A stretch of DNA of 27,296 nt from Porphyromonadaceae bacterium UBA7176 (lineage in GTDB: Bacteria; Bacteroidota; Bacteroidia; Bacteroidales; Muribaculaceae), in the NCBI GenBank assembly GCA_002491245.1, contig DKVO01000003.1, positions 6,483 to 33,778 of the forward strand. Direction: 5' to 3'. The position numbers and the translations under genes are program-made. The notes under the pieces are model-generated. The model was given only the letters and a program-made list of their open reading frames with translations, was not told the DNA's origin and made no database searches. Positions 25,039-27,296 of the stretch are shown one piece after another. How positions within the stretch are numbered: position 1 is the first letter of the stretch; every line of letters starts with the position of its first letter.

Positions 25039-26796
25039 CTATACTGTGAATTTCTCGAGAGCGGCAGGGTTGAGGAAGCCTATGTGGCCAGATTCTTTGC
25101 CTGAGTCGGCACCGAGCTGAACATCGATGAGGCTTGGCTTACGCGAGGCGATGGCCTCGGTAAGTGCATTGGAGAGATCGGCCGGAGTGGTGACGTAGTA
25201 TGTGGTGGCACCGAATGCTTCGCCGAGTTTGTCGTAGCGAGCGTGGATGTCGAGTGTGGTTGGAGCCGGGTCGGATGTTCCGGCAGGGTTGACGCCTATG
25301 CCGTTGTATATGCCGCCGTTGTTGAATATTACGACTGTGACAGGTAGGCCGTAGCGGCATATGGTGGAGAAGTCCATGCCGGAGAAGCCGAATGCTGAGT
25401 CGCCTTCGATGGCCACTACGCTTTTGCCGGTGGCTACGGCTGCACCGATTGCGGAGCCCATGCCCATGCCCATGATTGCCCATGTGGCGCAGTCGACACG
25501 ATGGCGAGGCAGGGTCATGTCGAGGGTGTCGCGAGTGTCGTCGAGGGTGTTTGCGCCTTCGTTTACGAGGATAACGTCGGGGTTGGCGGCCATTATCGGT
25601 TTTATCGCGCCGAGAGCTGTCCAGTGGTTCATCGGCTGTGCGGCGGCGTTGTCGGCCAGACGGGCAGCGAATTTGCTGTTTTTATCTTTTGTCTCGGCCT
25701 GAAGCGAGGGTACCCACGATTGGTCCATGCTCATCTTGCGCGAAGACATGGCGGCAATGAGGGCGTCGAGCGAGCTTGCGAGGTCGCCGATTACGGGAGC
25801 TGCGATGGGGCGGTTGCAGTCGATTTCGGTAGGTTCGATGTCGAGCTGAATGAATTTTGTGTCGGGACTCCATTTGCCGTGGCCACGCGATAGGAGCCAG
25901 TTGAGGCGTGCTCCGGCGAGGATCACAACGTCGGCCTGCTGCATGATGGTTGAGCGGCAAGAGAGGGCGCTGAGCGGACCATTGTCGGGTAGTACGCCTT
26001 TGCCCATTGACATAGGCAGGTAGGGGATGCCGGTGGTGTCGACGAGTTTCTTGAGCTGCTCTTCGACACGGGCGAATGCAGCGCCTTTGCCGATGATTAT
26101 GGCAGGGCGTTTGGCGGCGGCGAGCATGTCGGCGGCTCTGGTCACGGCTTCGGTTGCCGGCGGCATTGCCGGGCACAGGTCTACGGCATCGAAGAAGAGT
26201 TTGTCGGCGTCGGCGCCGTCCATGATAGCGCCGAGACATGTCTCGGTCACGTCGAGGTATACACCGCCAGGTCGGCCCGAGATTGCGGCACGGTAGGCGC
26301 GTACGACTGCGGTGGGTATGTCCTGAGGCCGGTTGACGCGGTACGCGGCCTTGGCGAGTCCTTTTGCGACGTTGAACTGGTCGAGGGCTTCGTAGTTTCC
26401 TTGGTCAAGGTCGATGGGCTCGCGCACCGAAGATCCGCTTATCTGGATCATCGGGTAGCAGTTTACGGTAGCGTTGGCCGTGGCTGTGAGTCCGTTCATA
26501 AATCCGAGCGAGGATACGGTGAGGAGTACTCCCGGTTTGCCGGTGAGGTAGCCGTGTGTGGCGGCGGCCATGCCGGCCTGCTGTTCGTGGCGGAAGCCGA
26601 CGAAGCGTATTCCGCGTTGCTGGGCGATATATGCGAGTTCGGTCACAGGGATGCCGACGAGGCCGTACATAGTGTCGATTCCTACGTTTTTAAGAGCACG
26701 GACAAGGATGTCCATGCCGGTGACCTGCTGGGGATATGTAGGGGTGGTTGCCGCAGTTTTTGCGCACTGGCATCCGCCTGTCTGAGTTGTAGCCAT
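25039..26796 (-). CDS. oxc: oxalyl-CoA decarboxylase
   Basis: This 585-aa thiamine-diphosphate enzyme converts oxalyl-CoA to formyl-CoA and CO2 in the cytoplasm. Strong similarity to E. coli YfdU is visible throughout: YGLVGIPVTELA, FRHEQQAGMAAA with the ThDP-activating Glu71, PMIQISGSS, ARLNWLLSRG, LDIEPTEIDCNRPI, VNEGANTLD, and the C-terminal SGHIGFLNP. The ThDP/Mg binding motif is GDS (465-467) through NNGG (492-495). The usual enzyme begins near Met28 (MDILVRALK); here 27 extra residues containing GGCQCAK precede it. The start at 26796 follows an A-rich stretch (AAAAGATAAAC) suited to Bacteroidetes initiation. It sits between frc, 71 bp upstream, and the AEC permease. A small inverted repeat (ATAGCC/GGCTAT) spans its stop codon. 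Confidence 0.97.
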   Translation of the reverse strand: MATTQTGGCQCAKTAATTPTYPQQVTGMDILVRALKNVGIDTMYGLVGIPVTELAYIAQQRGIRFVGFRHEQQAGMAAATHGYLTGKPGVLLTVSSLGFMNGLTATANATVNCYPMIQISGSSVREPIDLDQGNYEALDQFNVAKGLAKAAYRVNRPQDIPTAVVRAYRAAISGRPGGVYLDVTETCLGAIMDGADADKLFFDAVDLCPAMPPATEAVTRAADMLAAAKRPAIIIGKGAAFARVEEQLKKLVDTTGIPYLPMSMGKGVLPDNGPLSALSCRSTIMQQADVVILAGARLNWLLSRGHGKWSPDTKFIQLDIEPTEIDCNRPIAAPVIGDLASSLDALIAAMSSRKMSMDQSWVPSLQAETKDKNSKFAARLADNAAAQPMNHWTALGAIKPIMAANPDVILVNEGANTLDDTRDTLDMTLPRHRVDCATWAIMGMGMGSAIGAAVATGKSVVAIEGDSAFGFSGMDFSTICRYGLPVTVVIFNNGGIYNGIGVNPAGTSDPAPTTLDIHARYDKLGEAFGATTYYVTTPADLSNALTEAIASRKPSLIDVQLGADSGKESGHIGFLNPAALEKFTV

Positions 26797-26814
26797 GTTT
26801 ATCTTTTATAGTGT

Positions 26815-26850
26815 GGGGTGTACCGGGACGAGTGTATCCCGGCACACCCC
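26815..26850 (-). other. intercistronic hairpin between frc and oxc
   Basis: The 71-bp spacer contains a 14-bp stem (26815-26828 with 26837-26850) with one mismatch and an 8-base loop. On the transcribed strand no T-run follows, so it is unlikely to be an efficient terminator. It may protect or process the mRNA and so set the frc to oxc ratio. Confidence 0.65.
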
Positions 26851-26867
26851 GTGATGTTATACTTCTG

Positions 26868-27296
26868 TTATTTTTTTGTCTGTGGAGCCGCTGCCGGTTT
26901 GGGCATGGGAGCTGTGGTGCCGTTGGCCTTGAACGATGCGATCTGGTCGGCGGTATAGCCGAGCGATGCGAGTACTTCGTCGGTGTTTCCGCCAAGTTCG
27001 GGGCAGGGGCCGTAGGTCGGCTGGTAGTTCGACATCGTGAAAGGAACGCCGACTGTTACGAAAGTTCCGATCTTGCCACCCTGATCGATCTTGACAAGAG
27101 TGTTGCCATCGTAGAGGCTCTGGTCGTCCATAATTTCCTTGGTAGAGAGGACAGGAGCGCAGGGAACACCTGCAGGAGCGAGGATTTTTACGATATCGAA
27201 TTTGTCTTTGTTGATTGCCCAGGCCTGGACGCGTGCGATAAGTTCCTGTTTGTGGCGGTCGCGCGCATCGGCGGTGTTGAAGTCGGGATTTGTGAG
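26868..27296 (-). CDS. frc: formyl-CoA:oxalate CoA-transferase, C-terminal part (gene runs off the window)
   Basis: Only the last 142 residues of this class III CoA-transferase are present; its 5' end lies beyond 27296, and an internal ATG at 27131 is not the true start. The enzyme moves CoA from formyl-CoA to oxalate, giving the substrate of the oxalyl-CoA decarboxylase encoded next. Family features match E. coli YfdW: AGVPCAPVLSTKEI, TFVTVGVPF, PELGGNTDEVLASLGY and ADQIASFKANG. After this normal end there is an extra Ala/Pro/Lys-rich tail (TAPMPKPAAAPQTKK). The CoA- and oxalate-binding residues of the N-terminal half cannot be inspected here. Confidence 0.93.
   Translation of the reverse strand, partial: LTNPDFNTADARDRHKQELIARVQAWAINKDKFDIVKILAPAGVPCAPVLSTKEIMDDQSLYDGNTLVKIDQGGKIGTFVTVGVPFTMSNYQPTYGPCPELGGNTDEVLASLGYTADQIASFKANGTTAPMPKPAAAPQTKK

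Noticed and set aside
26815..26850. Terminator ending the frc transcript before oxc
   Set aside because: On the transcribed strand the stem is followed by ACACTATAAAAG rather than a T-run, so co-transcription is more likely.

Overview
The window looks like a chromosomal segment of a gut Bacteroidales bacterium. The evidence is a SusC/SusD pair with Bacteroidetes-type -7 promoter elements (TAnnTTTG), many lipoproteins of the fimbrillin (type V pilus) kind, and two proteins ending in type IX secretion (T9SS) C-terminal sorting domains. T9SS cargo argues against Bacteroides in the strict sense. T9SS cargo together with an oxalate-degradation cluster fits Muribaculaceae (S24-7) best, but that family-level placement is an inference. 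I see no rRNA, tRNA, CRISPR array, transposase or phage gene.

Region 1 (58-14376, + strand) is a very tight operon of six genes, with four 4-bp overlaps and one 10-bp gap. It starts with four fimbrillin-like lipoproteins of 492, 1177, 497 and 426 aa. Each has a lipobox cysteine, a Ser-Arg-Ala site soon after it that resembles the arginine-specific processing site of type V pilins, and an RN-containing segment typical of the pilin C-terminal domain. Then come a 2042-aa secreted protein with an N-terminal discoidin-like domain and a T9SS sorting domain, and a small exported DUF1573 protein. I read this as a fimbria-like surface structure with a giant T9SS-exported partner, in the way P. gingivalis Mfa1-Mfa4 work with Mfa5. 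Near its 3' end the second gene has a C7 tract that leaves its true reading frame uncertain.

Region 2 (14377-23919, + strand) begins with a 316-bp promoter region. It continues with a SusC-like TonB-dependent transporter, a SusD-like lipoprotein and an internally duplicated surface lipoprotein, and the operon ends at a strong terminator. A ~300-bp non-coding element of nested inverted repeats bounded by 40-bp direct repeats follows. After it, behind a duplicated -7 box, comes a single gene for a T9SS-exported subtilisin-like (S8) protease. The protease and the Sus-type system could form a peptide-acquisition unit, but the substrate cannot be read from the sequence.

Region 3 (24020-27296, - strand) is an oxalate-catabolism operon read from the right edge: the 3' part of formyl-CoA:oxalate CoA-transferase (frc), a full oxalyl-CoA decarboxylase (oxc), and an AEC-family permease likely to move oxalate or formate. 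The order frc-oxc-AEC is that of E. coli yfdW-yfdU-yfdV. A bidirectional terminator separates it from the convergent protease gene.
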